NCBI GenBank assembly: GCA_963820965.1
Contig: CAWGCC010000011.1
Location: 115,651-179,650 of the forward strand
Origin: DATEDA01 sp963820965
GTDB lineage: Bacteria > Pseudomonadota > Gammaproteobacteria > Burkholderiales > SG8-39
Length of the DNA: 64,000 nucleotides
Reading direction: 5' to 3'
Of the stretch, positions 1-8,084 are shown piece after piece. The number at the start of each line of letters is the position of its first letter. Position 1 is the first letter of the stretch. A program made the position numbers and the translations under genes. The notes beneath the pieces are model-generated. The model did no database searches, was not told where the DNA came from, and saw only the letters and a list, made by a program, of their open reading frames with translations.

Positions 1-265
1 CGCCGCGGCCGTCGCCGCGTTCAGCGCGCGCGGTTACAGGATGGTGACCGCACCGAGCGACTGGGAGCTCGGCCCCGACTCGGCAGCGCTGCAAGCGGCG
101 CTCATCGACGGCTGGACCTCGGCCGCCGCCGAGATCGCGTCCGGGAATCGGAACGCGCTGCTGGCCTGGGCGGGACGACGCCGCGCGCATGTCGCGAGCG
201 GCGACTCGCGGCTCCGCGTGGGCCATATCGATGTCGCCGGCCGGCTTGGCCGTGAAGTAGGTTAG
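1..265 (+). CDS. class I SAM-dependent methyltransferase, C-terminal fragment (partial at window edge)
   Basis: An open frame enters from the left edge (codons from base 2) and stops with TAG at 263-265. The visible tail of about 87 residues carries a GYRM-TAPSDW stretch followed by an LQ-ALI-GW-AA-E helix. This resembles the C-terminus of a family of betaproteobacterial class I methyltransferases. The SAM-binding Rossmann core lies outside the window, so substrate and specificity cannot be judged. Its stop overlaps the stop of the convergent reductase gene by a few bases, so there is no room for a terminator between them. The family call rests only on the tail and is tentative. Confidence 0.6.
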   Translation, partial: AAAVAAFSARGYRMVTAPSDWELGPDSAALQAALIDGWTSAAAEIASGNRNALLAWAGRRRAHVASGDSRLRVGHIDVAGRLGREVG

Positions 266-1047
266 CGTCCCCCTGACGCCGGCCGCAGATCACAATCGAA
301 CAGCACGTCCTCGCCCATGCGATGGACGCGATACGCAAGGCGCGAAGCGTCGGCAAGCCGCTGCACCGGGGGCAGGCGCAGCCCGGGCCGGCCGTCGCCG
401 AGGAGCGCCGGCGCGACCGTCACCTGCAGCCGGTCGAGCAAGCCCGCGGCGAGAAATCCCGACACGGTCATCCCGCCCCCCTCGACGAACACGGTGCGGC
501 AGCCGCGTCGGTGCAGCAGCGCGAGGATCGCCGCAAGCTCGAGATGGCCGTCGCGGGCCGGCAGGCCGGCGATCTCGGCGCCGCCGAATCGCTCGCCGGG
601 GCGCGCGCACGCCGCGTCGCAGACGAGCAGGGTCGGCGCGACACCGTCGCTGAACAGGCGCAGGCTCGCCGGCAACCGGCGCCGCGGGTCGATCACCACC
701 CGCAGCGGGTTGGGGCCCGGCACGAGCCGCGTCGTGAGCCGCGAATCGTCGGCCTCGACGGTGCTCGCGCCGACGACGACCGCGTCGCAAAGCGCCCGTA
801 GGCGATGCATGTGAACGACGTTCTCGTCGCCCGTGATGAACATCGATTCGCCGTGCCGGGTCGCGATGAACCCGTCGAGGCTCTGTGCGAGATGTCCGAT
901 CGTGAACGGCTTGCGCGCGTCCCCGCCGCAGAGCGGGAGATAGAGCGCGACCAGCGGGTCATTTGCCGCCGCCGCTCGCACCGCGTCGTCGCTTCCGCCG
1001 CGCACCGCCGCGAGCAGCAGCGGCCAGATCCGATCGAGCTCCTGCAT
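262..1047 (-). CDS. RibD C-terminal domain / dihydrofolate-reductase-like pyrimidine reductase
   Basis: A 261-residue protein with the RibD_C (DHFR-like) fold. After about 50 residues comes the strand-turn PFTIGHLAQSLDGFIA, then VVGASTVEADDSRLTTR and the NADPH-site segment FVEGGGMTVSGFL near residue 200. Stand-alone proteins of this type reduce 5-amino-6-ribosylamino-uracil-like or related pyrimidine substrates with NADPH. There is no deaminase domain, so it is not a full RibD. The ATG at 1047 was chosen because it sits just ahead of the conserved region; the longer frame upstream is antisense to the carboxylase. Divergently transcribed from mccB with only 54 bases between. The exact substrate is unknown. 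Confidence 0.82.
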   Translation of the reverse strand: MQELDRIWPLLLAAVRGGSDDAVRAAAANDPLVALYLPLCGGDARKPFTIGHLAQSLDGFIATRHGESMFITGDENVVHMHRLRALCDAVVVGASTVEADDSRLTTRLVPGPNPLRVVIDPRRRLPASLRLFSDGVAPTLLVCDAACARPGERFGGAEIAGLPARDGHLELAAILALLHRRGCRTVFVEGGGMTVSGFLAAGLLDRLQVTVAPALLGDGRPGLRLPPVQRLADASRLAYRVHRMGEDVLFDCDLRPASGGR

Positions 1048-1101
1048 GGCCGGCCGGAGTATAGGGCCGCACGCGGAAAGCCCGCTGCTAGAATCCGCGG
1101 C

Positions 1102-2709
1102 ATGCCCGCGATCAAGTCCGCACTGAATGTCCGGTCGGAGGAGTTCCGCGCAAACACCGCAACCATGGCCGCGCTGGTGCAGGAGCTGCGCGACCGGGTG
1201 GGCGCGGTATCGCTCGGCGGCGACGAAGCGGCGCGCGCCAAGCACGTCGCGCGCGGCAAGCTCCTGCCGCGCGAGCGCGTCCGCCAGCTGCTCGATCCCG
1301 GGTCGCCGTTCCTGGAGCTGTCGCAGCTCGCGGCCCTCGACATGTACGACAACGAGGCGCCATGCGCCGGCATCGTGACCGGGATCGGGCGCGTCTCGGG
1401 GCAGGAATGCCTGATCGTCGCGAACGACGCGACGGTGAAGGGCGGCACCTACTACCCGATCACGGTCAAGAAGCACGTCCGCGCGCAGGAAGTCGCGTGG
1501 CAGAACCGGCTGCCGTGCCTCTACCTCGTCGACTCGGGCGGCGCCAACCTGCCGCGGTGGGAAGACGTGTTCCCCGATCGCGACCATTTCGGCCGCATCT
1601 TCTACAACCAGGCGAACATGTCCGCCGACGGCATTCCGCAGATCGCCTGCGTGATGGGTTCCTGCACCGCCGGCGGCGCCTACGTCCCGGCGATGTCGGA
1701 CGAGACGATCATCGTCAAGGGCCAGGGCACGATCTTCCTCGGCGGGCCGCCGCTCGTGAAGGCGGCGACCGGCGAGGTCGTCACCCCCGAGGAGCTCGGC
1801 GGCGCCGACGTGCACACCCGCCAGTCGGGCGTCGCCGACCACTACGCGCAGAACGACCAGCATGCGCTCGCGATCGCACGGCGCATCGTCAGGAACCTGA
1901 ATCGCGGCAAGTCGCCCGGCGTCGCGCTCGCCGAGCCGCGCGAGCCGCTCTACCCGCCCGAGTCGGTCGGCGGCGTGATCCCGGCCGACGTCCGGAAGCC
2001 CTACGACGTGCGCGAGGTGATCGCGCGCGTGGTCGACGGCTCGGAACTGGACGAGTTCAAAGCGAACTACGGCACGACGCTCGTGACCGGCTTCGCGCGC
2101 ATCTGGGGCTACCCGATCGGCATCGTCGCGAACAACGGCATCCTGTTCTCGGAGTCGGCGCTGAAAGGCGCTCACTTCATCGAGCTCTGCTCGCAACGCG
2201 GGATCCCGCTCCTCTTCCTCCAGAACATCACCGGCTTCATGGTCGGGAAGAAGTACGAGGCGGCCGGCATCGCGAAGGACGGCGCGAAGCTGGTGACGGC
2301 GGTGTCCTGCGCCAGGGTGCCGAAATTCACCGTGATCATCGGCGGCTCGTTCGGCGCCGGAAACTACGGGATGTGCGGCCGCGCCTACAACCCGCGCTTC
2401 CTGTGGATGTGGCCGAACGCGCGCATCAGCGTGATGGGCGGGCAGCAGGCGGCGAGCGTCCTTGCGACGGTGCGGCGCGACGGCATCGAAGCGAAGGGCG
2501 GCGCCTGGTCGGAGGAAGAGGAGGAGGCATTCAAGCGCCCGATCCTCGAGCAGTACGACCGCCAGGGCCATCCCTACTACGCCACTGCGCGGCTGTGGGA
2601 TGACGGCGTGATCGCGCCGGAGGATACGCGGCGCGTGCTGGCGCTGGCGCTTTCGGCCGCGCTCAACGCGCCGGTCGAGCCGACGCGGTTCGGCGTGTTC
2701 AGAATGTAG
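1102..2709 (+). CDS. mccB: methylcrotonyl-CoA carboxylase, carboxyltransferase (beta) subunit
   Basis: A 535-residue carboxyltransferase, full length for the family. It transfers carboxylate from biotin on the alpha subunit to 3-methylcrotonyl-CoA in leucine degradation. The N-terminal half has NLPRWEDVFPDRDHFG and MGSCTAGGAYVPAMSDE, which form the first oxyanion-hole region. The C-terminal half has FLQNITGFMVG and GGSFGAGNYGMCGRAY. The NxP-F-DRDHFGRIFYNQ signature is typical of MCC beta rather than propionyl-CoA carboxylase. The ATG at 1102 gives the usual start and excludes an N-terminal extension that is antisense to the reductase gene. Its partner alpha subunit lies at 26906, some 24 kb away, instead of adjacent as in usual liu operons. 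Confidence 0.93.
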   Translation: MPAIKSALNVRSEEFRANTATMAALVQELRDRVGAVSLGGDEAARAKHVARGKLLPRERVRQLLDPGSPFLELSQLAALDMYDNEAPCAGIVTGIGRVSGQECLIVANDATVKGGTYYPITVKKHVRAQEVAWQNRLPCLYLVDSGGANLPRWEDVFPDRDHFGRIFYNQANMSADGIPQIACVMGSCTAGGAYVPAMSDETIIVKGQGTIFLGGPPLVKAATGEVVTPEELGGADVHTRQSGVADHYAQNDQHALAIARRIVRNLNRGKSPGVALAEPREPLYPPESVGGVIPADVRKPYDVREVIARVVDGSELDEFKANYGTTLVTGFARIWGYPIGIVANNGILFSESALKGAHFIELCSQRGIPLLFLQNITGFMVGKKYEAAGIAKDGAKLVTAVSCARVPKFTVIIGGSFGAGNYGMCGRAYNPRFLWMWPNARISVMGGQQAASVLATVRRDGIEAKGGAWSEEEEEAFKRPILEQYDRQGHPYYATARLWDDGVIAPEDTRRVLALALSAALNAPVEPTRFGVFRM

Positions 2710-2714
2710 CGGCG

Positions 2715-3179
2715 ATGTCGCTCCACAAGGCAACGATCGAATGGCGGCGCCTCGACGGGGCGTTCGACTACAAGACCTACGACCGCGGCCACTGGCTTTC
2801 CTTCGGCGACGACATCCGCGTGCCGGGGACGGCGGCACGCGGCAACATCCCGGCGACCGCACCGTCGTCACCGGGCGTGGACCCCGAACAGGCGTTCGTC
2901 GCCGCGATCTCGAGCTGCCACATGCTCTGGTTCCTGCACCTCGCGTGCAGCGCGAAGCTCGTAGTGGATCGCTACGTCGACAACGCGGTGGGCGCGCTGG
3001 AGAAGAATGCCGAGGGAAAGCTCGCGATCACTCGCGTGCAACTGCGCCCGGCCGTCACGTTCAGCGGCGCGCAGCCGGACGCCGGAAAGATCCGCGCCCT
3101 GCACGAGCAGGCGCACGAGAAGTGCTTCATCGCGAACTCGGTGAAGACCGAAATCGAGATCGAGCCGGCGCTTGAATGA
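2715..3179 (+). CDS. OsmC-like peroxiredoxin family protein
   Basis: A 154-residue OsmC/Ohr-type protein. The thiol centres are in the helix ISSCHMLWFLHLA (about residues 71-83, Cys near 74) and in HEKCFIANSVKT near residue 138, the classical two-cysteine arrangement for hydroperoxide reduction. It begins five bases after the mccB stop, so it is almost certainly co-transcribed with the carboxylase. Such OsmC genes are common in acyl-CoA catabolic operons, possibly to deal with peroxides or reactive acyl species; that role is inference. A second unrelated OsmC gene lies at 33211. Confidence 0.9.
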   Translation: MSLHKATIEWRRLDGAFDYKTYDRGHWLSFGDDIRVPGTAARGNIPATAPSSPGVDPEQAFVAAISSCHMLWFLHLACSAKLVVDRYVDNAVGALEKNAEGKLAITRVQLRPAVTFSGAQPDAGKIRALHEQAHEKCFIANSVKTEIEIEPALE

Positions 3180-3203
3180 CCCGGCACTCGCACGAGTCCC
3201 TCC

Positions 3204-3287
3204 GTCACCCCGGCGAAAGCCGGAGTCCAGATCGGCATTTCCGCTGCGCGATCCCGCTCGCTCGATTCCGGCTTCCGCCGGAATGAC
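3204..3287. repeat. paired palindromic intergenic repeat, copy 1
   Basis: Two inverted half-elements face each other. The left half (3204-3230) reads GTCACCCCGGCG-AAGC-CGGAGTCCAG. The right half (about 3261-3287) is its near reverse complement, ending CCGCCGGAATGAC. Each half is itself a small palindrome around CCGGC/GCCGG. The same arrangement recurs at 18931-19013. The right end supplies the ATG triplets (3283, 3289) at which the next gene starts. Such elements are widespread in high-G+C betaproteobacteria. Confidence 0.8.
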
Positions 3288-3288
3288 G

Positions 3289-4440
3289 ATGCAGACCTCG
3301 GTCTACGACCGTCCCGAGCATGCGCAGCTCCGCGCGACCGTCGCGCGATTTCTCGCCGAGGAAGTCGAGCCGCACGGCGAGGCGTGGGAGGAGCAGGGCT
3401 TCGTCCCGCGCGAGGTGATCCGCAGGCTGGGCGGCCTCGGCCTGCTCGGCATCACCTATCCTCCTGCGTACGGCGGCACCGGCGCCGATATCGTGACCTC
3501 GGTCGTGTTCCAGGAGGCGCTCGCGCGCTCGACGTTCGGCGGCTTCGTCGTCACCGTGCTGGTGCACACGGACATGGCGTCGCCGCACCTCGTCCGCGCC
3601 GGCTCGACGGCGCAGCTCGAGAAGTATCTCCGCAAGGTGATCGCCGGCGAGCTCGTGACGGCGATCGCGGTGACCGAGCCCGATGCGGGCTCCGACGTCG
3701 CGGCGATCCGCACGCGAGCGCGCCGCGACGGCGCCCACTGGGTGCTGAGCGGCACGAAGATGTTCATCACGAACGGTGTGCATGGCGACCTCTACCTCGT
3801 GGCCGCACGCACCGATCCCGAAGCGAAGGGCTCGCGGGGCATCTCGATTTTCATCGTCGAGAAGGGCGCGCCGGGGTTTCGCGTCGGGCGTGCGTTGAAG
3901 AAGCAGGGCTGGCTGTCCTCGGATACGGCGGAGCTCGTGTTCGAGGATTGCCGCATTCCTGCCGGGAATCTCCTGGGCGAGGAGAACCACGGCTTCTACG
4001 CGATCATGCGCAATTTCCAGACCGAGCGGATCGCGCTGGCGGCGATGGCGGTCGGTCACTGCACGACGGCGTTGCGACTCACCCTTGACTGGGTGACGAA
4101 CCGCAAGGCCTTCGGCGCGACGCTCTTCGACATGCAGGCGATCCGCCAGCGGCTCGCGATGCTCGACGCGAAGGTCGAGGCGGCACGGCAGCTGCTCTAC
4201 CACTGCGCCTGGCTCGCGGACGAGGGACGGGACGCCGTGCGCGAAGTGTCGGGCCTGAAGGCGTTGACCGGCGAGCTCGCGAACGAGGTGATGTACGCCT
4301 GCCAGCAGTTCCATGGCGGCATGGGTTACATGCGCGAGAGCCCGATCGAGCGTCTCGTGCGGGATGCGCGCGTGCTCGCGATCGGCGGCGGCGCCACCGA
4401 GGTGATGCTGGAGGAGGTCGCGAAGCGCTTCGCGGTCTAG
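3289..4440 (+). CDS. acyl-CoA dehydrogenase, isovaleryl/long-chain type active site
   Basis: A 383-residue FAD-dependent acyl-CoA dehydrogenase, standard length. Seen in order: TAIAVTEPDAGSD (FAD/substrate loop), FITNGVHGDLYLV, CRIPAGNLLGEE, and the C-terminal QFHGGMGYMRESPIERLVRDAR. The usual medium-chain catalytic Glu position near the C-terminus is replaced (IGGGATEV). The segment QTERIALA supplies a Glu at about residue 246, as in isovaleryl-CoA dehydrogenase. It follows mccB and osmC, fitting a role in leucine or branched acyl-CoA oxidation (LiuA-like). Two possible ATGs (3283, 3289) both lie at the end of a repeat element; the next residues QTSVYDRPEHAQLR are conserved-looking. The exact chain specificity is not provable. 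Confidence 0.85.
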   Translation: MQTSVYDRPEHAQLRATVARFLAEEVEPHGEAWEEQGFVPREVIRRLGGLGLLGITYPPAYGGTGADIVTSVVFQEALARSTFGGFVVTVLVHTDMASPHLVRAGSTAQLEKYLRKVIAGELVTAIAVTEPDAGSDVAAIRTRARRDGAHWVLSGTKMFITNGVHGDLYLVAARTDPEAKGSRGISIFIVEKGAPGFRVGRALKKQGWLSSDTAELVFEDCRIPAGNLLGEENHGFYAIMRNFQTERIALAAMAVGHCTTALRLTLDWVTNRKAFGATLFDMQAIRQRLAMLDAKVEAARQLLYHCAWLADEGRDAVREVSGLKALTGELANEVMYACQQFHGGMGYMRESPIERLVRDARVLAIGGGATEVMLEEVAKRFAV

Positions 4441-4633
4441 GCGCTCGATCCCAGGTGTGCGAAAGATCGATGATCCGCGAGCGCTTCACGGTGCGGAGGA
4501 GGTCGTCGACCCCATCGGAGTCGCGAGCGGATGCGATCGGCGCCGCGAAGGCGATGGCGGCGGCGAGCGCGCAGACGAGCGGGTACGCGATTCGGTCCGG
4601 CCGTCCGCGCGGGACAGATTTCAACCCGAGCAT
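4441..4633 (-). pseudogene. truncated cyclase-family protein (5' remnant only)
   Basis: On the minus strand a good Shine-Dalgarno (GAGGAGGAG) precedes ATG at 4633. A signal peptide follows (LVCALAAAIAFAAPIASA), then the start of a mature protein, RTVKRSRIIDLSHTWD. The IIDLSHTWD motif is the conserved N-terminal metal-site strand of the cyclase / kynurenine-formamidase-like family. Immediately afterwards the frame runs antisense into the 3' end of the acyl-CoA dehydrogenase and loses all similarity. Only about 64 residues of roughly 300 remain. The join coincides with the dehydrogenase stop, suggesting that the dehydrogenase cluster was inserted or deleted against this gene. Confidence 0.7.
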
Positions 4634-4890
4634 GGGCTTCTCCTCCTCTGGACTCGTGAGGCGCGGGCGCCGAAGCGCGGCGCGGTCACGATTCGCAACG
4701 AATCTCGGCAGGGGCCCGCCTGGTGTCAAGAAACCTTCGCATCGCTGTCACACGCGCGAACACGCGCGTTGGCGCGCGGCAACCGTTGGCATCCGCGCCC
4801 CTCTTGCCCGGACGCGGAGCACTTGGGTACGATCACGCGGAAGACCGCGGTGCCTCGCCGCGTCAACAACCTGTCACAAAAGGAGTCTTC

Positions 4891-6975
4891 ATGCACTCTG
4901 CAGTTCCTCCGCGGGCTGGTGCTCGTCGCGCTGCTCGCCGTCGCGAGTCCGGTCCTCGCGCACGACGACGACCTCCGCATCGTTCGCGTCCAGCATCTCA
5001 GTGCACGCACTACGACGGCGGTAGCGACGACCTGTTGACCGCGGGTCTCGGCAAGACCGGGCTGCAAGGCGCGAGCCCACCGATCGTCAATCCTGTGAAC
5101 CCCGACCGCGGCGGAGCTGCGCCGGCTCGCGATCTACAACAACTACCGCGCGCTGGCCGACATGAGTACCAACGGCGGCTACGGCGTGCTCTACGGTCCG
5201 AACATCGATAACAACGGCAATGACACGCCTGGGAGAGGGCAAGATCGCGGGCAAGGAGTGCCTCGCCTATGCCGACGACGGCACGGGCCGCAAGAACGTC
5301 ACGATGATGGTGCAGATCCCGGCAGAGCTTCGATCCCGACAAGGCATGCATCGTCGCGGCGCCCTCTTCCGGCTCGCGCGGCGTCTACGGCGCCATCGGC
5401 ACGACTGGCGAATGGGCGCTCAAGCAGGGCTGCGCGGTCGCCTACACCGACAAGGGCACCGGCAACGGCGCGGACGATCTGCAGAACGACAAGGTCACGC
5501 TGATCAACGGCCTGCTCGCAGACGCGAGCCGCCGCCGGCGAGACCTCGCACTTCACGGCGCGTCTCAGCGCTGCCGAGCGCGCGGCGTTCAATGCCGCAA
5601 CGCCGAACCGCTTCGCATACAAGCACGCCCACTCCGAACAGAATCCCGAGAAGGACTGGGGCGAGCACGTGCTAGAGTCGATCCGCTTCGCGTTCCACCT
5701 CCTGAAGGAGCGCCACCCCAAGATCACGAAGCGGAACACGATCGTCATCGCAGCCAGCGTGTCGAACGGCGGGGGCGCCTCGCTCGCGGCGGCCGAGCGC
5801 GACCGGCGCGACCTGATCGACGCCGTGGTGGTGTCGGAGCCGCAGGTGCAGCCGCGGTTCGACCCGCACCTGAAGATCAAGCGCGGCGACAAGATGAAGT
5901 CACCCGCCACAGCAAGGGTCTCTACGACTACATCACGCTCGCGAATCTCTACCAGCCCTGCGCGGCGCTCGCTGCGTCGAACGCCGACGCACCGGGCAGC
6001 GCTCTTCGTCGATCACCGCGCGCGCTGCGAACCGCTGCGCGGCGCTGCACGCAAGCGGCCGGCTCAACGGGCACGACGCTGACCGAGCAGGCGACCGAAG
6101 CGCAGAGCGATCCTGAACCGACAACGGCTGGGAGCCGGAAAGCAACATCCTCGGCCCCTCGCACTACGGCTTCCAGATCGCGCCCGCGGTCGCGGTGACC
6201 TACGCGAACGCGTACGGCCGATTCCGGGTCCTGAACAACGTCTGCGGGTTCAGCATGGGCGGCACCGGCGCGACCGGCGGCACCCGCCGCCCTGCTCCCC
6301 ACGGTCATGGCGCAGATCTTCGGCACCGGCAACGGGATTCCGCCGACGAGCGGCATCAACCTGATCAACAACGATTCGGTCGGGCGGGCCGCTGCTCGAC
6401 CCGTCCTCCTTCTCGCCGTCGACAGGGCTGCAGGACTACAACTTCGACGGCGCGCGGTGCCTGCGCAAGCTCTTCACCGGCGGACATAGCTGCGGACGCG
6501 CTGCGGGTGCGGTTCGGGATCGCGCAAGTGAAGCAGGGCGGGAACCTGCACGGGAAACCCGCGATCATCGTCCACGGTCGGGCCGACAACCTCGTCCCGG
6601 TCAACCATTCGTCGCGCCCGTACTACGGGCTGAACAAGAATGGCGGAAGGGCGCGACAGCAACCTGCGCTACTACGAGGTCACGAACGCGCAGCACTTCG
6701 AGGCGTTCATCGGTATCCAGCCGCTGCTGGCGGGCTACGACACGCGTTTCATCCCGCTGCACGTGTACGGGATCCAGGCGCTCAACCTGATGTACGACCA
6801 CTTGAAGAACGGCACGAAGCTGCCGCAGAGCCAGGTCGTGCGCACTATGCCGCGCGGCGGCACGCCAGGCGCCGCGCCCGCGATCACGTTAGCCAACGTG
6901 CCGCCGATCCCGGCGAACCCGGCAGCTGGCGATCGCATCAGGTTCCGCAACAACACGGTGCACGTTCCCGACTGA
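4891..6975 (+). pseudogene. D-(-)-3-hydroxybutyrate oligomer hydrolase, frameshifted throughout
   Basis: RBS AAAGGAG precedes ATG 4891. After a one-base shift comes a signal peptide (GLVLVALLAVASPVLA), then successive blocks of the 3HB-oligomer hydrolase family: DDLLTAGLGKTGLQG, RLAIYNNYRALADMSTNGGYG, ECLAYADDGTGRKNV, APSSGSRGVYGAIG, VIAASVSNGGGASLAAAE (putative nucleophile serine) and GKPAIIVHGRADNLVPVNH. The enzyme splits PHB oligomers outside the cytoplasm. I count 16 frame changes: 14 read as +1 and two as -1. Removing them gives about 690 residues, normal for the family, with no substituted stops. That pattern suggests sequencing or assembly error rather than decay, but as given the gene cannot be translated. 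Confidence 0.85.
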
Positions 6976-7032
6976 CGGCAGACGCTTGTCGCGCCACCGC
7001 CCGCGGCGCGACGTCGCGGCGGGCGCGCGGCT

Positions 7033-7686
7033 TCACTTCGCCGCGCTCGGCGCGCTGGGCAGGGTGGTGAACGGAGACGGCGCGGCAGCCTTACCGGGGG
7101 CCGGCGCCGCGGGCGCGCCCGGCACGGTGGGTGCTTGAGGCTTCGCCGACAGCGCGCCATCCGCTGCCGCGACGAACCGCCATTCGGAGTACGTCGCAAC
7201 CCCGGCGAACGCTTCGTACTCCTTCGGGAAGTTGGCGGTCTTCAGCGGTCGCGCCGTCGACTTGCTGTGCACCCCCACGATCCCGCCGCCCGGGCCGCGC
7301 ACCAGGCCCCAGTCGGCGCGGCCGGTCATCGGGTCGGGATACACCCGCCGCAGATAACGGCGGAGGTTCGGATAGCGGCTGTCGGAGAGGAGCGCCTCCA
7401 GCGTCTGCGGGTATTGCGGCGTACCCGGCGAGCTCGTCCGATAGACCGAGATCGCGCGGGCGATCTGGTCGCCTGCGAACAGCAGCTCGGCCTCCTTGTC
7501 GCGCTTCGCCGCGGTGCTCGCGAGCTCGCCGATCGCCGCCAGCCCGACGCCCGCGAGGGCGACGGCGAACAGCAGCCAGACGTACGTGAAGCCGGCACTG
7601 GGCCGGATGCACCGTGCACGATTCGGCTTTCGACGAGGCACGCCCGTTTTCACGGCCACAAGTGTAGCGCCGACCCGCCGGCTCAC
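7033..7686 (-). CDS. pseudopilin-like type II secretion protein lacking Glu5
   Basis: A 217-residue protein with a prepilin-like N-terminus after a basic leader: SAGFTYVWLLFAVALAGVGLAA (about residues 30-51). It is followed by a soluble domain with YPDPMTGRADWGLVRGPGGGIVGVHS and a Pro/Ala-rich tail. Cleavage before Phe would leave Phe1-Thr2, but residue 5 is Trp where major pseudopilins have Glu. The PDPMTG-W-LVRGPGGGI-GV signature marks a distinct betaproteobacterial pseudopilin group. It lies 7 kb from the secretion operon at 14-23 kb and points the same way. An upstream start at 7686 is assumed; no clear RBS was seen. Confidence 0.72.
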   Translation of the reverse strand: MSRRVGATLVAVKTGVPRRKPNRARCIRPSAGFTYVWLLFAVALAGVGLAAIGELASTAAKRDKEAELLFAGDQIARAISVYRTSSPGTPQYPQTLEALLSDSRYPNLRRYLRRVYPDPMTGRADWGLVRGPGGGIVGVHSKSTARPLKTANFPKEYEAFAGVATYSEWRFVAAADGALSAKPQAPTVPGAPAAPAPGKAAAPSPFTTLPSAPSAAK

Positions 7687-7964
7687 CGGCCCACAATGAG
7701 CCCACTGCCGAAAAGTGGCACCGGGAGTGGGCGGTGCCTTGGCGCCGCCCCGCAGTTTCGATGCAGCGCATCACGCGGAATCGTCTTGACCGCGAATCGC
7801 ACGCGACCTATCGTGGCCGCAGCGGCGAACCGCGCCAGCGGCGTCGCTCACCAAAGAACAACACGACAACGATCCGGCAATGACCCGTTCGCAGGTCCGG
7901 CTACGCCGGCCGCGAGGGAACTTCGTGCGCATGAACCGAGCGCTACCAAAAAAGGAGGGCAGTC

Positions 7965-8072
7965 ATGAACCGCGATCCGAGCAGCAAGATTCCCGATGTC
8001 TCACGTCGCCGACTCCCGGGAGCGACTGGCTTCCATGTCTCCTCGTCCGAGCCATCGGGCGATTATCGATAG
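7965..8072 (+). CDS. small ORF with strong RBS and Tat-like motif, upstream of amidohydrolase
   Basis: A 35-codon frame starting at ATG 7965 behind an excellent ribosome site (AAAAGGAGGGCAGTC) and ending TAG 8070-8072, 12 bases before the amidohydrolase ATG. The peptide contains DVSRRRLPGATGFHV, which resembles the start of a twin-arginine signal (S-R-R-x-L) but lacks the long hydrophobic stretch. It could be a translated leader coupled to the downstream Tat-exported enzyme, or the eroded N-terminus of an older Tat protein. No family is recognised. The ribosome site is the main support. Confidence 0.4.
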   Translation: MNRDPSSKIPDVSRRRLPGATGFHVSSSEPSGDYR

Positions 8073-8084
8073 AGGAGGAAAGAC

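Noticed and set aside
262..2871. 869-codon minus-strand open frame
   Set aside because: Only the last 261 codons are the RibD-C reductase; the rest is antisense to mccB and has no conserved blocks. G+C-rich DNA keeps such shadow frames open.
4891..6975. Programmed ribosomal frameshifting as explanation of the +1 shifts
   Set aside because: Sixteen shifts in one gene with no shared slippery sequence or stop-codon context, and many in unrelated genes, make a decoding mechanism implausible.
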